Shown piece by piece: positions 35,515-44,926 of a stretch of 64,000 nucleotides of DNA (the stretch's first letter is position 1; the number at the start of each line of letters is the position of its first letter). This DNA is from JALSHZ01 sp964614535. GTDB taxonomy: Bacteria; Pseudomonadota; Gammaproteobacteria; UWMA-0217. The DNA is taken from the NCBI GenBank assembly GCA_964614535.1, contig CAZTOZ010000067.1, positions 10,090 through 74,089 on the forward strand. Reading direction: 5' to 3'. A model generated the notes under the pieces. The model saw nothing but the letters and a program-made list of their open reading frames with translations, was not told the DNA's origin and searched no databases. Made by a program: the position numbers and the translations under genes.

Positions 35515-36864
35515 TCAGGCGCCGGGCAGCTGGATGCCGCGCTCGCGCATCTTGGCCAGCTTGTAGCGCAGCGTGCGTGGGCTGATGCCCAGCTGCTCGG
35601 CCGCCTTCTTGCGGCTGCCGTTGCCGTTCTGCAGTGCCTTGAGAATGAGATCGAACTCGTGCGACTTCATGTCGGAGACGAGCTTGTTCTTCTCCTCCAC
35701 CTGTACCGTTGGCGTGGTGTCGTCGTGGAACAGCCCGGCCGACTCGAAGTGCAGATCCTCCGGGCGGATCTCGACGCCGTTGCACAGCACCAGCGCGCGC
35801 TGGATCACGTTGCCCAGCTCCCGCACGTTGCCCGGCCATTCGTACTGCTCCAGCAGTTCGCAGGCCTCGTGGGCGAGGGCGGGTTCACGCTGGCCGACCA
35901 TGGTGTGCAGATGGATCATCTGCCGCGCCAGCGGGATGATGTCGGCCTTGCGTTGCCGCAGCGGGGCGATCTGCATCGGAAAGACGTTGAGCCGGTAGAA
36001 CAGATCCTCGCGGAAGTTGCCGGCCTTGACCTCCTCGGCCAGCTTGCGGTTGGTGGTGGCCAGCACCCGGACGTCGAGCGGTATGGTGGTGCGACCGCCG
36101 AGCCGTTCCACCTCGCGCTCCTGCAGTACCCGCAGCAGTTTGGCCTGCAATGCCAGGTCCATCTCTGAGATCTCGTCCAGCAGCAGCGTGCCCCCCTGGG
36201 CCATCTCGAACTTGCCGGGGTTGGACTGGATGGCGCCGGTGAAGGCCCCTTTCTCATGGCCGAACAGTACCGCTTCGAGCATGTTCTCGGGAATGGCGGC
36301 GCAGTTGATGGCGACGAAGGGCTGCTCGCGGCGGGGGGAGTGTTGGTGAATGTAGCGCGCCAGCACCTCCTTGCCGGTGCCGCTCTCGCCGCTGATCAGC
36401 ACCGATACCTCGTTGGCCGCCACCTTGCGCGCCAGGCGCAACAGCTCCACCGAGGCGGGATCCTCGGCAATGATGCCGTCGGTGGCGGGTTTGGTCTCGA
36501 CATCGCGGGTGACGCGCGCCACCAGGTCGAGCAGGAATTCGGTGTCGATCGGCTTGACCAGATAGTCGGCGGCGCCTTCGCGCATCGCGCTGACGGCGCG
36601 TTCGACGGTGCCGAAATCGGTCATCAGCACCACCGGCAGGTCGGGGAACAGGTTGCGTGCCAACTGCAGCAATTCGCGGCCGCCGACCGGTGTCATCGAC
36701 TCTTCGCAGATGAGCAGGTCGTAGTCCTTCTGTTCCAGGCGAGTGATCGCCATGCTGCTGTCGCCGAGGGTGTCGACCTGGTGCTGGTAGGAGGCGAGGG
36801 TATCGGCCAGCGCCTTGACGTACAGCTTTTGCTCTCCAACGATGAGAATGCGTCTTTGCGACAT
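35515..36864 (-). CDS. fleR: FleR/FlrC-like sigma-54 activator with degenerate receiver domain
   Basis: The 449-residue protein has a receiver-like domain (1-120), an AAA+ domain with GESGTGKE (159-166) and the sigma-54 contact loop GAFTGA (206-211), and a Fis-type DNA-binding helix-turn-helix at the end. In the receiver the usual acidic pair after strand 1 is Gly10-Glu11 and the phospho-acceptor Asp is Glu54; Thr82 and Lys104 are kept. Phosphorylation is therefore unlikely, and Glu54 could mimic the active state. In Pseudomonas the cognate kinase FleS is encoded just upstream; here the neighbour is fleQ with only 88 bases between. It probably activates class III genes such as flgB, fliE and flgE-type promoters. 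Confidence 0.92.
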   Translation of the reverse strand: MSQRRILIVGEQKLYVKALADTLASYQHQVDTLGDSSMAITRLEQKDYDLLICEESMTPVGGRELLQLARNLFPDLPVVLMTDFGTVERAVSAMREGAADYLVKPIDTEFLLDLVARVTRDVETKPATDGIIAEDPASVELLRLARKVAANEVSVLISGESGTGKEVLARYIHQHSPRREQPFVAINCAAIPENMLEAVLFGHEKGAFTGAIQSNPGKFEMAQGGTLLLDEISEMDLALQAKLLRVLQEREVERLGGRTTIPLDVRVLATTNRKLAEEVKAGNFREDLFYRLNVFPMQIAPLRQRKADIIPLARQMIHLHTMVGQREPALAHEACELLEQYEWPGNVRELGNVIQRALVLCNGVEIRPEDLHFESAGLFHDDTTPTVQVEEKNKLVSDMKSHEFDLILKALQNGNGSRKKAAEQLGISPRTLRYKLAKMRERGIQLPGA

Positions 36865-36891
36865 GTGTCTACTGCTCCCTTAGTTCGTGGT

Positions 36892-36911
36892 CTTCCGCGA
36901 TCCGGCGGAAG
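36892..36911 (-). other. Hairpin between fleQ and the FleR-like gene
   Basis: CTTCCGC and its complement form a 7-base stem around a 6-base loop in the 88-base gap. No T-run follows, and the downstream gene has its own GGGAG ribosome site. It may dampen read-through from fleQ. Confidence 0.3.
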
Positions 36912-36952
36912 TGTGTTGTTTCGCGTGGGGGTTGTGGGGTGATGCCGCGCCG

Positions 36953-38362
<1,410 letters not shown>

Positions 38363-38807
38363 ATTGGGTTTCGTCCTTGCGCTGGTGCAGCTGAATAATT
38401 CCGTTTATTTCAGTGTGACCGCGTTAACAGGGTAAGAAATTACCGCTTGCCGCCTTGTGCGGAAATGTTGTAGCGGAAGCAAACTGCCGTTTGCCGACCA
38501 CGGGAGGAATAGTAGTTGCTGGGTTGCCGCCACGGGAATGACCAGGTTCGCGTTTTGTCTGTCATCCGTCAATTATTCAACGCCGTTTGCACGGGCCAAT
38601 TGGGCGCGGTTTTGGGTATAGCCGGAAAACCGACGCCAAGGATATGATTTTTCAGGAAAATGTATATTGTTGTAAGTTTGTGGGGGATTGCCCGATGGCA
38701 GTGGGAGAAGGGGATGCCATAGAGAAGGCGGTGACGCCACGAGGGTGGGCGAATCCTCGGAAAGGGGGGGAGTGGGGTCGTCAGTCCCCGAATGGGGATG
38801 AATGGAT
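38363..38807. other. Intergenic region upstream of fleQ
   Basis: About 445 bases lie between fliT and fleQ. The middle (38635-38690) is distinctly AT-rich for this window and is where a fleQ promoter and regulatory sites might lie, but I could not pick a convincing -35/-10 pair or sigma-54 site. Open frames here look like chance frames and no gene was recognised. Confidence 0.45.
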
Positions 38808-39116
38808 TCAGCCGAGGTCGGCGTACATCGCGGCGCCGTTGTGGCGGTGGCAGCGTTGCAGGGCGGCCTGGCGTTCGGCTTCGGCCCGGCCCCGGCGGAT
38901 CAGTTCGAGAATCTGCCGGTCCAGTTGCAGGATATTTTCGATCTTGGCGCGCAGGCTGGGGGTGAGCTGGTGCTCCTCGGGATCGGCCAGTGCGTCGAGC
39001 AGGTGGACACGTCGGCGGTCGAGGGAGGCCACGGTATCCCAATGGGCGGACTGCGCGGCCCGGAACATCTCCATGCAGGTCTGTTCCAGGCCGTCGATGA
39101 TGTCGTGGAAGCGCAT
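38808..39116 (-). CDS. fliT: FliT-like export chaperone
   Basis: The 102-residue helical protein (many Arg, Gln, Leu and Ala) is in the FliT position, 20 bases after fliS, and has FliT-like features including the DRRRVHLLDAL segment and an Arg/Glu-rich C-terminal helix. FliT escorts FliD and modulates flagellar regulators in enterics. Assignment rests on position and size more than on strong sequence identity. Confidence 0.75.
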   Translation of the reverse strand: MRFHDIIDGLEQTCMEMFRAAQSAHWDTVASLDRRRVHLLDALADPEEHQLTPSLRAKIENILQLDRQILELIRRGRAEAERQAALQRCHRHNGAAMYADLG

Positions 39117-39136
39117 CCCTGCGGTCTCCGTCGCGG

Positions 39137-39544
39137 TCAGGCGTTGTAGGCCTGGCGGGCTTCTTCCGGGATCTGCTGCCAGCCGTCGAGCAGCTTTTCC
39201 AGCAACCCCTTGACCTCGTCGAGGATGTCGGCGTCGTTGTTCAGGTTGGCCTGTAACAATCGGGATTTCATATACTCGTAGAGATCGTGCAGGTTGTTGG
39301 CGAGCTCGCCGCCATGCTCCATGTCCAGCGTCCGCCGCAACTCTTCGACGATGGCGATGACGTTGCTGATGGTCTTTCCCTTGTTGGCCACGTTTCCCAT
39401 TTCCAGATGAGATTTTGCCGCATTGATCCGGGATATGGCGCCGGTATAGAGCATTTCCACCAGTTTGTGCTGGTCGGCGGTTTCGATGATGCTTTGTGCG
39501 CCAACCGATTGGTAGGTGGCTGCGCCGTTGTTTTGCGGAAACAT
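39137..39544 (-). CDS. fliS: FliS, flagellin export chaperone
   Basis: The 135-residue protein has family features: a YQSVGAQSIIETADQHKLVEML opening-type segment near residues 11-32, SNVIAIVEELRRTLDMEHGG in the middle and a helical end (LLEKLLDGWQQI). It binds the C-terminal helices of flagellin and stops premature polymerisation. The ATG at 39544 is 11 bases after fliD. Three flagellins are encoded just upstream. Confidence 0.95.
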   Translation of the reverse strand: MFPQNNGAATYQSVGAQSIIETADQHKLVEMLYTGAISRINAAKSHLEMGNVANKGKTISNVIAIVEELRRTLDMEHGGELANNLHDLYEYMKSRLLQANLNNDADILDEVKGLLEKLLDGWQQIPEEARQAYNA

Positions 39545-39555
39545 CTGCTTTTTCC

Positions 39556-40839
39556 TTACTTGTTGCCGTTGTTGGTCAAAGAACCGAGTTGCTGCGCCAG
39601 GTTGTTGCTGGTCTGGCTGAAGCTTCCGAGCAGGGCATCCAGCTCCGAATAGGTTTGCAGGTAACGGGCTTCCAGTGCCTCCATGCGGACTTCCAGTCTC
39701 TCTGTCTGGCGCTCGTAATTTTCTATGCGGCTGTAGTAGCTGTTTTTTCGGCCTTCGATGATGCCGCCGGTCTTGGTCAGGTCGCGCAGCGTCTCTTGCA
39801 GGCTGGCGCTGAAGCCCTGCTCGCCGGTGAAGAAGTTGTGCAGTCCGAAAAAGTTGGTGTCGATTGCGTTGTCGAACTTGCCGCGATCGACACTGAGCCT
39901 GCCTTCCTTGTCGAAGGTGAAGCCGAATTCGAAGACGGAGCTGGTCTGCCCCTCGGTACTTTCGTATTCGCCAAAGAATCGGTTGCGAATCGCCGATTCG
40001 ATGGAGAGCGAGATGCCTTCGCCCTTGAGCTTGGTTTCGTCGAGCCGTTCGATGGTGTCGCGCAGCTCGTTGTAGGCGTCGGCGAAGGCTTGCATGCTCT
40101 CGGCCATGGTATCGGTGTCGGCGGACGTGGTCAGTTCGGTTTCGCCGGTGGATTTGAGTTGCATCGTAATGCCGGGGATCACGTCCTTGAGCGTGTTGCT
40201 CGAAGGATGGATTTCGATACCGTCGATAGAGAGGGTGGCATCGCCAGCCGGCGAAATCTCGTCCCATGCACCGTCGGCGGTGATGGTGTTGCTGGTGCCG
40301 GAGTTCTGTGCCGACAGCACGAACTTGTACCCGTTGTCCACCTTGATGATGGAGGCCGACAGGCCGGTGTTGGCGGCGGAGCGGTTGATGGCGTTCTTCA
40401 GGTCCATCAAGGTCGCCTTGCCTGGGTCCAGCGTCACGTCGAAACCTTCTCCCCCCACTTCGTAGTGGTAGGTGCCCGCGCCGACGACATCGTCGGGGCT
40501 GTTGTAGGTGGTCTGGGAGGCGAGACGATGCGTCGTCGCCAGCGCATCGACGCGTATCGTGTGGTTCTCGATGGTGTCGAGCGTCGTGACGGTGGCATCG
40601 AGTACCGCATCGTTGCTCGATGTGGCGGAGAAGCGGGCCAGGGTCTGGGGCTTGGCCAGATCGCGCGCGGCGGACTCCAGTTTGTAGATGGCGCTCTTGA
40701 GTTCGCCGAGGGCACTGATCTTCGACTGCGTGATCGACGTCTGTGCCTCCAGCTTCTTGATCGGCCGCCGCTCGATATCCATCAATCCGGAGACGATGCC
40801 CTGAACGTCGATACTGGAACCTGCTGATACTTCCGCCAT
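39556..40839 (-). CDS. fliD: FliD, filament cap protein (HAP2)
   Basis: The 427-residue protein starts at 40839 with MAEVSAGSSIDVQGIVSGLM, the standard FliD opening; an upstream extension of the frame lacks that pattern and would start above the promoter. FliD caps the filament and guides flagellin folding. The C-terminal region is coiled-coil with a Gln-rich end (SFSQTSNNLAQQL). No flaG gene precedes it, although flaG often lies between flagellin and fliD. Confidence 0.95.
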   Translation of the reverse strand: MAEVSAGSSIDVQGIVSGLMDIERRPIKKLEAQTSITQSKISALGELKSAIYKLESAARDLAKPQTLARFSATSSNDAVLDATVTTLDTIENHTIRVDALATTHRLASQTTYNSPDDVVGAGTYHYEVGGEGFDVTLDPGKATLMDLKNAINRSAANTGLSASIIKVDNGYKFVLSAQNSGTSNTITADGAWDEISPAGDATLSIDGIEIHPSSNTLKDVIPGITMQLKSTGETELTTSADTDTMAESMQAFADAYNELRDTIERLDETKLKGEGISLSIESAIRNRFFGEYESTEGQTSSVFEFGFTFDKEGRLSVDRGKFDNAIDTNFFGLHNFFTGEQGFSASLQETLRDLTKTGGIIEGRKNSYYSRIENYERQTERLEVRMEALEARYLQTYSELDALLGSFSQTSNNLAQQLGSLTNNGNK

Positions 40840-40872
40840 TTTCTTGACCTGTCTGCTGGTGTTTTCCGTAGA

Positions 40873-40888
40873 CGCAACAATTGCGCCA
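40873..40888 (-). promoter_or_regulatory. Sigma-54 promoter upstream of fliD
   Basis: On the minus strand the site reads TGGCGCA-ATTG-TTGCG, with the GG and GC pairs 10 bases apart. It starts fliD-fliS-fliT independently of the flagellins, with a leader of about 22 bases. Confidence 0.65.
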
Positions 40889-41042
40889 GATTTCGGTGGA
40901 AAGCCGTCTGTTGCGGATTTCCCGACCGCCGGTCGATAGAGCAACCCGAGACGCTTGGTGGCGGTTGTCGATCCCGCGGAAGCGATTGCCCGGGTGACTC
41001 GAGGATGCTGAAAACCGTCTGGTTCAACACCCTGTCGAATTC

Positions 41043-41069
41043 AAAAAGAGATCCGGGGCAGGCCCCGGA
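41043..41069 (-). terminator. Rho-independent terminator after flagellin 1
   Basis: TCCGGGGC and its perfect complement form an 8-base stem with a 2-base loop; on the minus strand it is followed by TCTCTTTTTGA. It lies about 210 bases after the flagellin 1 stop, so the transcript would have a long 3' tail. Confidence 0.65.
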
Positions 41070-41240
41070 CAATTTCGGCCTGTTTGTTATTGTTGTTGGC
41101 CGCAGACGTTGTTGTTGTTATTGCGTGCTCCTCCTGGATATTGGAGGCACGTGGTTGCTATCCCTGCGTTTCACGACGAACGTCCGTTGTTTAATTCCGT
41201 GGCCGGTGACCACGGCGGATCTGTCGGGATAGGGGGGTAG

Positions 41241-41265
41241 GCACCCGCAGCGAGGCTACGGGTGC
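41241..41265 (-). other. Hairpin right after flagellin 1
   Basis: GCACCCG and CGGGTGC form a 7-base stem 12 bases after the stop codon. No T-run follows, so it may protect the mRNA end rather than terminate. Confidence 0.35.
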
Positions 41266-41276
41266 TGTACCGGACC

Positions 41277-42113
41277 TTAGCCGAGGAGTCGCAGCACACC
41301 TTGCGGCAGCTGGTTGGCCTGGGCGACCATGGCGACGCCTGCCTGCTGCAGCACCTGGGTGCGGGCCAGCTCGGCCGTGGTGGCGGCATAGTCGGTGTCC
41401 ATGATCCGCGAGCGGGCGGCCTGGAGACCTTCGCGGTAGCTGTTGATGTTGCTGATGACCGACTCGAAGCGGTTCTGCACGGCACCCATCTCGGAGCGGG
41501 CATTGATGACCTTGCCGATGTCCGCGTCCATGCCGGTGGTGGAGCCGGTGGCGGTGTCGAGCACCTTTTCGGCATCGGTCTGGCTGGAGACGCTGATGGT
41601 GCCGGAATAGGCGTTCAGGCTGGTCAGGTCCGTGGTCGTGATCGAGATCTTTTCGCCGCTGTTGGCGCCGACCTGGATATCGACGGTGTTGGCCGAGGCA
41701 AAGAGCTTGGAGCCGTTGAACTCGGTGTCATCGACGATGCGCTTGATCTCGGAGGTCAGCTCGTCCACCTCCGTCTGCAGGTAGCTGCGCTCGGTGTCGC
41801 CGAGTGTGCCGTTGGCCGACTGCACCGCCAGCTCACGGATCCGCTGCAGGTTGTTGGTGATCTGGCTGAGTGCGGCTTCGGCCGTCTGTGCCAGTGAGAT
41901 GCCGTCGTTGGCGTTGCGCGCCGCGACATTGAGACCGCGAATCTTGGAGGTCATGCCCTCGGCCACGGCGAGCCCGGCGGCATCGTCCTTGGCGCTGTTG
42001 ATGCGCAGACCCGAAGAGAGGCGTTGAATGGCTTTCCCCATCGCACCCTGGGAACGATCCAGGTTACGCTGTGCGTTGAGAGAGAACATATTGGTGTTGA
42101 TTGTCTGAGGCAT
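41277..42113 (-). CDS. fliC: Flagellin 1
   Basis: The 278-residue filament subunit has the conserved D0/D1 coiled-coil ends (MPQTINTNMFSLNAQRNL at the start, QVLQQAGVAMVAQANQLPQG at the end) and only a short variable centre (about residues 140-195), so it forms a thin filament without large D2/D3 domains. The centre is rich in Ser and Thr, possible O-glycosylation sites. It is the third of three tandem copies in transcription order. It has its own sigma-28 promoter (42197-42223). Confidence 0.96.
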   Translation of the reverse strand: MPQTINTNMFSLNAQRNLDRSQGAMGKAIQRLSSGLRINSAKDDAAGLAVAEGMTSKIRGLNVAARNANDGISLAQTAEAALSQITNNLQRIRELAVQSANGTLGDTERSYLQTEVDELTSEIKRIVDDTEFNGSKLFASANTVDIQVGANSGEKISITTTDLTSLNAYSGTISVSSQTDAEKVLDTATGSTTGMDADIGKVINARSEMGAVQNRFESVISNINSYREGLQAARSRIMDTDYAATTAELARTQVLQQAGVAMVAQANQLPQGVLRLLG

Positions 42114-42196
42114 TGTTCTTCCCTAGTTGTATTGATTTCTGGTTCTGGTTCCACCGGCAGAGCGCTGATTCGGTCTGCATCGTGGGTTCAAGGGGG

Positions 42197-42223
42197 TTAT
42201 CGGCGCGACGCCCCGCCGCATTA
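42197..42223 (-). promoter_or_regulatory. Sigma-28 promoter of flagellin 1
   Basis: On the minus strand TAAT-N15-GCCGATAA matches the FliA consensus TAAA-N15-GCCGATAA with one change in the -35 box. The leader to the ATG is about 75 bases. Confidence 0.85.
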
Positions 42224-42483
42224 GTGCTGCCGTGCCCTTTTGAGCGTACAGAGCGACCAGTGGTCACAAGGCGCGGATGGTTGGCGCTGTTCGGCGCGAT
42301 GTCGTGCCGTGGTTCGAACCGGCTGGGGTGGGGCAGGCTGTGCGAAGCGCGATGACGGGCGGTGCTGTGCCGGAAATCCGATGGCGTCGTCCTGGACGTC
42401 ATCTTCCTGATGAAGGTGGGATGAAAGTATTGGGTCTGTGATGATGTTTGGGAGGACCCGCTCCACCCGGTTGTTCAGGCGGG

Positions 42484-42521
42484 ACAAAAAAAACCGGTTT
42501 TGGGCAAGGCCCAAAACCGGT
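42484..42521 (-). terminator. Rho-independent terminator after flagellin 2
   Basis: A perfect 13-base stem (ACCGGTTTTGGGC and complement) with a 3-base loop is followed on the minus strand by seven T. It is one of the strongest terminators in the window and separates flagellin 2 from flagellin 1. Confidence 0.92.
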
Positions 42522-42543
42522 GTCGAGCGAAAGAGCCCGGCGC

Positions 42544-43380
42544 TTAGCCGACCAGACGCAGTACCCCGGAAGGGATCTGATTGGCCTGGGCGACCATGGC
42601 GATACCTGCCTGTTGCAGCACTTGAGTGCGGGCCAGTTCTGCCGTGGTGGCGGCATAGTCGGTGTCCATGATCCGCGAGCGGGCGGCCTGGAGGCCTTCC
42701 TTGTAGCTGTTGATGTTGCTGATGACCGACTCGAAACGGTTCTGGATGGCACCCATCTTCGAGCGGGTGTTGATGACGGCATTGATGTCTTCGGTCATGC
42801 CGCCACTGCCGGTTGCGAGTACCGCCTCGGCATCGGAGAGCGTGCTGATATCGACCTGCTTGGCGCCGCTGCCGTAGGCGTTGAGGCCGGTGAGTGAGCT
42901 CATCGTGATGTCGATCTTCTCACCGCTGTTGGCACCGACCTGGATCGTGGCCGTACTGTCCGTGGCGAACAGTTTGGTGCCGTTGAACTCGGTGTCGTCG
43001 ATGATCCGGGTGATTTCGGCGGTCAGCTCATCCACCTCGGTTTGCAGATAGCCGCGTTCGGTGTCGCCGAGCGTGCCGTTGGCCGATTGAACCGCCAGTT
43101 CACGGATGCGCTGCAGGTTGTTGGTGATCTGACCCAGCGCCGATTCCGCGGTTTGTGCGAGGGAGATGCCATCGTTGGCGTTACGGGCCGCAACGTCCAG
43201 CCCGCGGATCTTGGAAGTCATACCTTCGGCAACCGCCAGTCCAGCCGCATCGTCCTTTGCACTGTTTACGCGGAGACCAGAAGACAATCTCTGAATTGCC
43301 TGCCCCATGGCACTTTGCGACCGGTTCAGGTTGCGCTGTGCATTGAGGGAGAACATATTGGTATTAATTGTCTGAGGCAT
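42544..43380 (-). CDS. fliC: Flagellin 2
   Basis: The 278-residue flagellin closely resembles its neighbours over the D0/D1 ends and differs in the centre (about residues 130-200) and in a few terminal residues (NLNRSQSAMGQ near the start, ANQIPSGVLRLVG at the end). These differences make it the most divergent of the three. It has its own sigma-28 promoter (43443-43469), a 5' palindrome and a strong terminator, so it can be controlled separately. Confidence 0.96.
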   Translation of the reverse strand: MPQTINTNMFSLNAQRNLNRSQSAMGQAIQRLSSGLRVNSAKDDAAGLAVAEGMTSKIRGLDVAARNANDGISLAQTAESALGQITNNLQRIRELAVQSANGTLGDTERGYLQTEVDELTAEITRIIDDTEFNGTKLFATDSTATIQVGANSGEKIDITMSSLTGLNAYGSGAKQVDISTLSDAEAVLATGSGGMTEDINAVINTRSKMGAIQNRFESVISNINSYKEGLQAARSRIMDTDYAATTAELARTQVLQQAGIAMVAQANQIPSGVLRLVG

Positions 43381-43415
43381 TGTTGGTTACCTTTCTTATT
43401 ATTTATTGTTGTTGT

Positions 43416-43437
43416 GTAAGCCATGCGCATGGCTTAC
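43416..43437 (-). repeat. Perfect palindrome at the flagellin 2 transcription start
   Basis: A perfect 22-base palindrome (arms GTAAGCCATGC and GCATGGCTTAC) lies 36 bases before the flagellin 2 ATG. The predicted sigma-28 start point falls at its upstream edge, so the mRNA would begin with a hairpin (9-base stem, GCGC loop). This could stabilise the transcript or be a protein-binding site. The other two flagellins lack it. Confidence 0.6.
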
Positions 43438-43442
43438 GACGG

Positions 43443-43469
43443 TTTTCGGCGGTCGTGGCCGGATCTTTA
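43443..43469 (-). promoter_or_regulatory. Sigma-28 promoter of flagellin 2
   Basis: On the minus strand TAAA-N15-GCCGAAAA fits the FliA consensus with one change in the -10 box. The predicted start is near 43436. Confidence 0.85.
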
Positions 43470-43572
43470 GCCCGGAAAGGATTCTTTTTCCGGCCTTCGG
43501 ACAGACGGTCGATCACCGGGGGTCGGCGGGGTATCGAAGGCGGGTGGCCAGCCTTCTGGTGGAAAAGAAACC

Positions 43573-43606
43573 AAAAAAGCCGCGGCCATCATGGCCGCGG
43601 CTTTTT
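43573..43606 (-). terminator. Rho-independent terminator after flagellin 3
   Basis: AGCCGCGGCCAT and its complement form a 12-base GC-rich stem around a single base, flanked by an A-run and a T-run on both sides, so it can act on either strand. It ends 30 bases after the flagellin 3 stop. Confidence 0.9.
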
Positions 43607-43635
43607 GCTGTAAGCCCTTGGAGAAGAGGCGGGCC

Positions 43636-44490
43636 TTAGCCGAGGAGTCGCAGCACGCCCTGCGGCAGCTGGTTGGCCTGGGCGACCATGGCGACGCCTG
43701 CCTGCTGCAGCACCTGGGTGCGGGCCAGCTCGGCCGTGGTGGCGGCGTAGTCGGTGTCCATGATCCGCGAGCGAGCGGCCTGGAGACCTTCACGGTAGCT
43801 GTTGATGTTGCTGATGACCGACTCGAAGCGGTTCTGGATGGCACCCATCTCGGAGCGAGTGTTGATGACCTTGCCGATGTCCGCGTCCATGCCGGTGGTC
43901 GAGGATGCGTCCGTGTCGAGCACTTCTTCGGCCGCCGACTGGGTGGAGATATCGACGACTTTGGTACCGGAGCCGTAGGCGTTCAAGCCGGTCAGGCTGT
44001 TGTTGGTGATGGTGATCTTCTCGCCGCTGTTGGCGCCGACCTGGATGTCGACCGCCGAAGAGGCACCGGTCGCGCTGAACAACTTGCTGCCATTGAATTC
44101 GGTGTCGTCGATGATCCGGGTGATCTCAGAAGTCAGCTCGTCCACCTCCGTCTGCAGGTAGCTGCGCTCGGTGTCGCCGAGGGTGCCGTTGGCCGACTGC
44201 ACCGCCAGTTCGCGGATCCGCTGCAGGTTGTTGGTGATCTGGCCCAGCGCGGCTTCGGCCGTCTGTGCCAGCGAGATGCCGTCGTTGGCGTTGCGGGCCG
44301 CGACGTCCAGGCCGCGGATCTTGGAGGTCATGCCCTCGGCCACGGCGAGCCCGGCGGCATCGTCCTTGGCGCTGTTGATGCGCAGGCCGGAGGAGAGGCG
44401 TTGAATGGCTTTCCCCATCGCGCCCTGGGAGCGGTCCAGATTGCGTTGTGCATTGAGGGAAAACATATTGGTATTGATTGTTTGAGGCAT
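43636..44490 (-). CDS. fliC: Flagellin 3
   Basis: The 284-residue flagellin shares near-identical D0/D1 ends with flagellin 1 and differs in the middle (about residues 130-205), where it resembles flagellin 2 (SLTGLNAYGSG). It therefore looks like a mosaic of the other two. It is the first of the array in transcription order and is divergent from the glycosylation operon. It has its own sigma-28 promoter (44566-44592) and terminator. Confidence 0.96.
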   Translation of the reverse strand: MPQTINTNMFSLNAQRNLDRSQGAMGKAIQRLSSGLRINSAKDDAAGLAVAEGMTSKIRGLDVAARNANDGISLAQTAEAALGQITNNLQRIRELAVQSANGTLGDTERSYLQTEVDELTSEITRIIDDTEFNGSKLFSATGASSAVDIQVGANSGEKITITNNSLTGLNAYGSGTKVVDISTQSAAEEVLDTDASSTTGMDADIGKVINTRSEMGAIQNRFESVISNINSYREGLQAARSRIMDTDYAATTAELARTQVLQQAGVAMVAQANQLPQGVLRLLG

Positions 44491-44565
44491 GATCGATTCC
44501 TTTGTTGTTCGTCAATTTATTGACCACCTCCGGATGGGAGGCGATTGCTCCTGGTTGCAAGGGGT

Positions 44566-44592
44566 GTATCGGCAACGGGTTTGCGGAGTTTA
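44566..44592 (-). promoter_or_regulatory. Sigma-28 promoter of flagellin 3
   Basis: On the minus strand TAAA-N15-GCCGATAC matches the FliA consensus at all but the last base. The leader is about 70 bases. Confidence 0.87.
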
Positions 44593-44839
44593 ATCTCCAG
44601 CGTACGAATCGGCCTGTTGGGCCATGGGTGGTGTCGATTCGGGGATGATTGGTGGTTTGTGCCGGCGCCGCACTCGGCCAATGGTGTGATTCGCTGATGC
44701 CGGCCCGCCCGCCGATGGCCCCGGGTGCGCTTGGCTGTCGCTGGTCTGCCGGGTTTTCTGGCAAAAGCCCGGGCGCCGGATGATTGGCGGCCTGGGGACG
44801 ATGGTGACCTTTTGCCCGCGTTCTTGCGCCGTTGATGGT

Positions 44840-44855
44840 TGGCATGAGTATTGCA
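44840..44855 (+). promoter_or_regulatory. Sigma-54 promoter of the glycosylation operon
   Basis: TGGCATG-AGTA-TTGCA has GG and GC 10 bases apart and differs from consensus at one base. The predicted start near 44867 leaves a 60-base leader. It ties the three sugar-modification genes to flagellar sigma-54 control. Confidence 0.85.
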
Positions 44856-44926
44856 GTTGGTCTATCGGGGCGTCCACGCCGGGCGTTTCCCATCTCTATA
44901 GGGAGGCCTGCGATTCGGGAGGAATC

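Larger units (their letters stand above)
40840..41276. other. Intergenic region between flagellin 1 and fliD
   Basis: About 437 bases contain the fliD sigma-54 promoter and two hairpins after the flagellin 1 stop (41241-41265 and 41043-41069). The expected flaG gene was searched for and not found; the open frames here are chance frames. Confidence 0.6.
42114..42543. other. Intergenic region between flagellins 2 and 1
   Basis: About 430 bases contain the flagellin 2 terminator (42484-42521) and the sigma-28 promoter of flagellin 1 (42197-42223). No gene was seen. Confidence 0.7.
44491..44926. other. Divergent region between flagellin 3 and the glycosylation operon
   Basis: About 436 bases contain a sigma-28 promoter for flagellin 3 (minus) and a sigma-54 promoter for the sugar-modification operon (plus). 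The ~250 bases between the two promoters are a likely home for activator sites. No gene was seen. Confidence 0.7.

Noticed and set aside
36865..36952. Possible sigma-54 promoter for the FleR-like gene
   Set aside because: No GG-N10-GC with acceptable flanks was found; the gene may be read through from fleQ.
38587..39213. Plus-strand open frame between fleQ and fliS
   Set aside because: It overlaps fliT in antisense and has no domain or good ribosome site; the fliT reading is favoured by position and composition.
41277..44490. Flagellin repeats as a mobile element or CRISPR-like array
   Set aside because: The repeats are whole coding sequences with promoters and terminators; there are no terminal repeats, transposase or short spacers.
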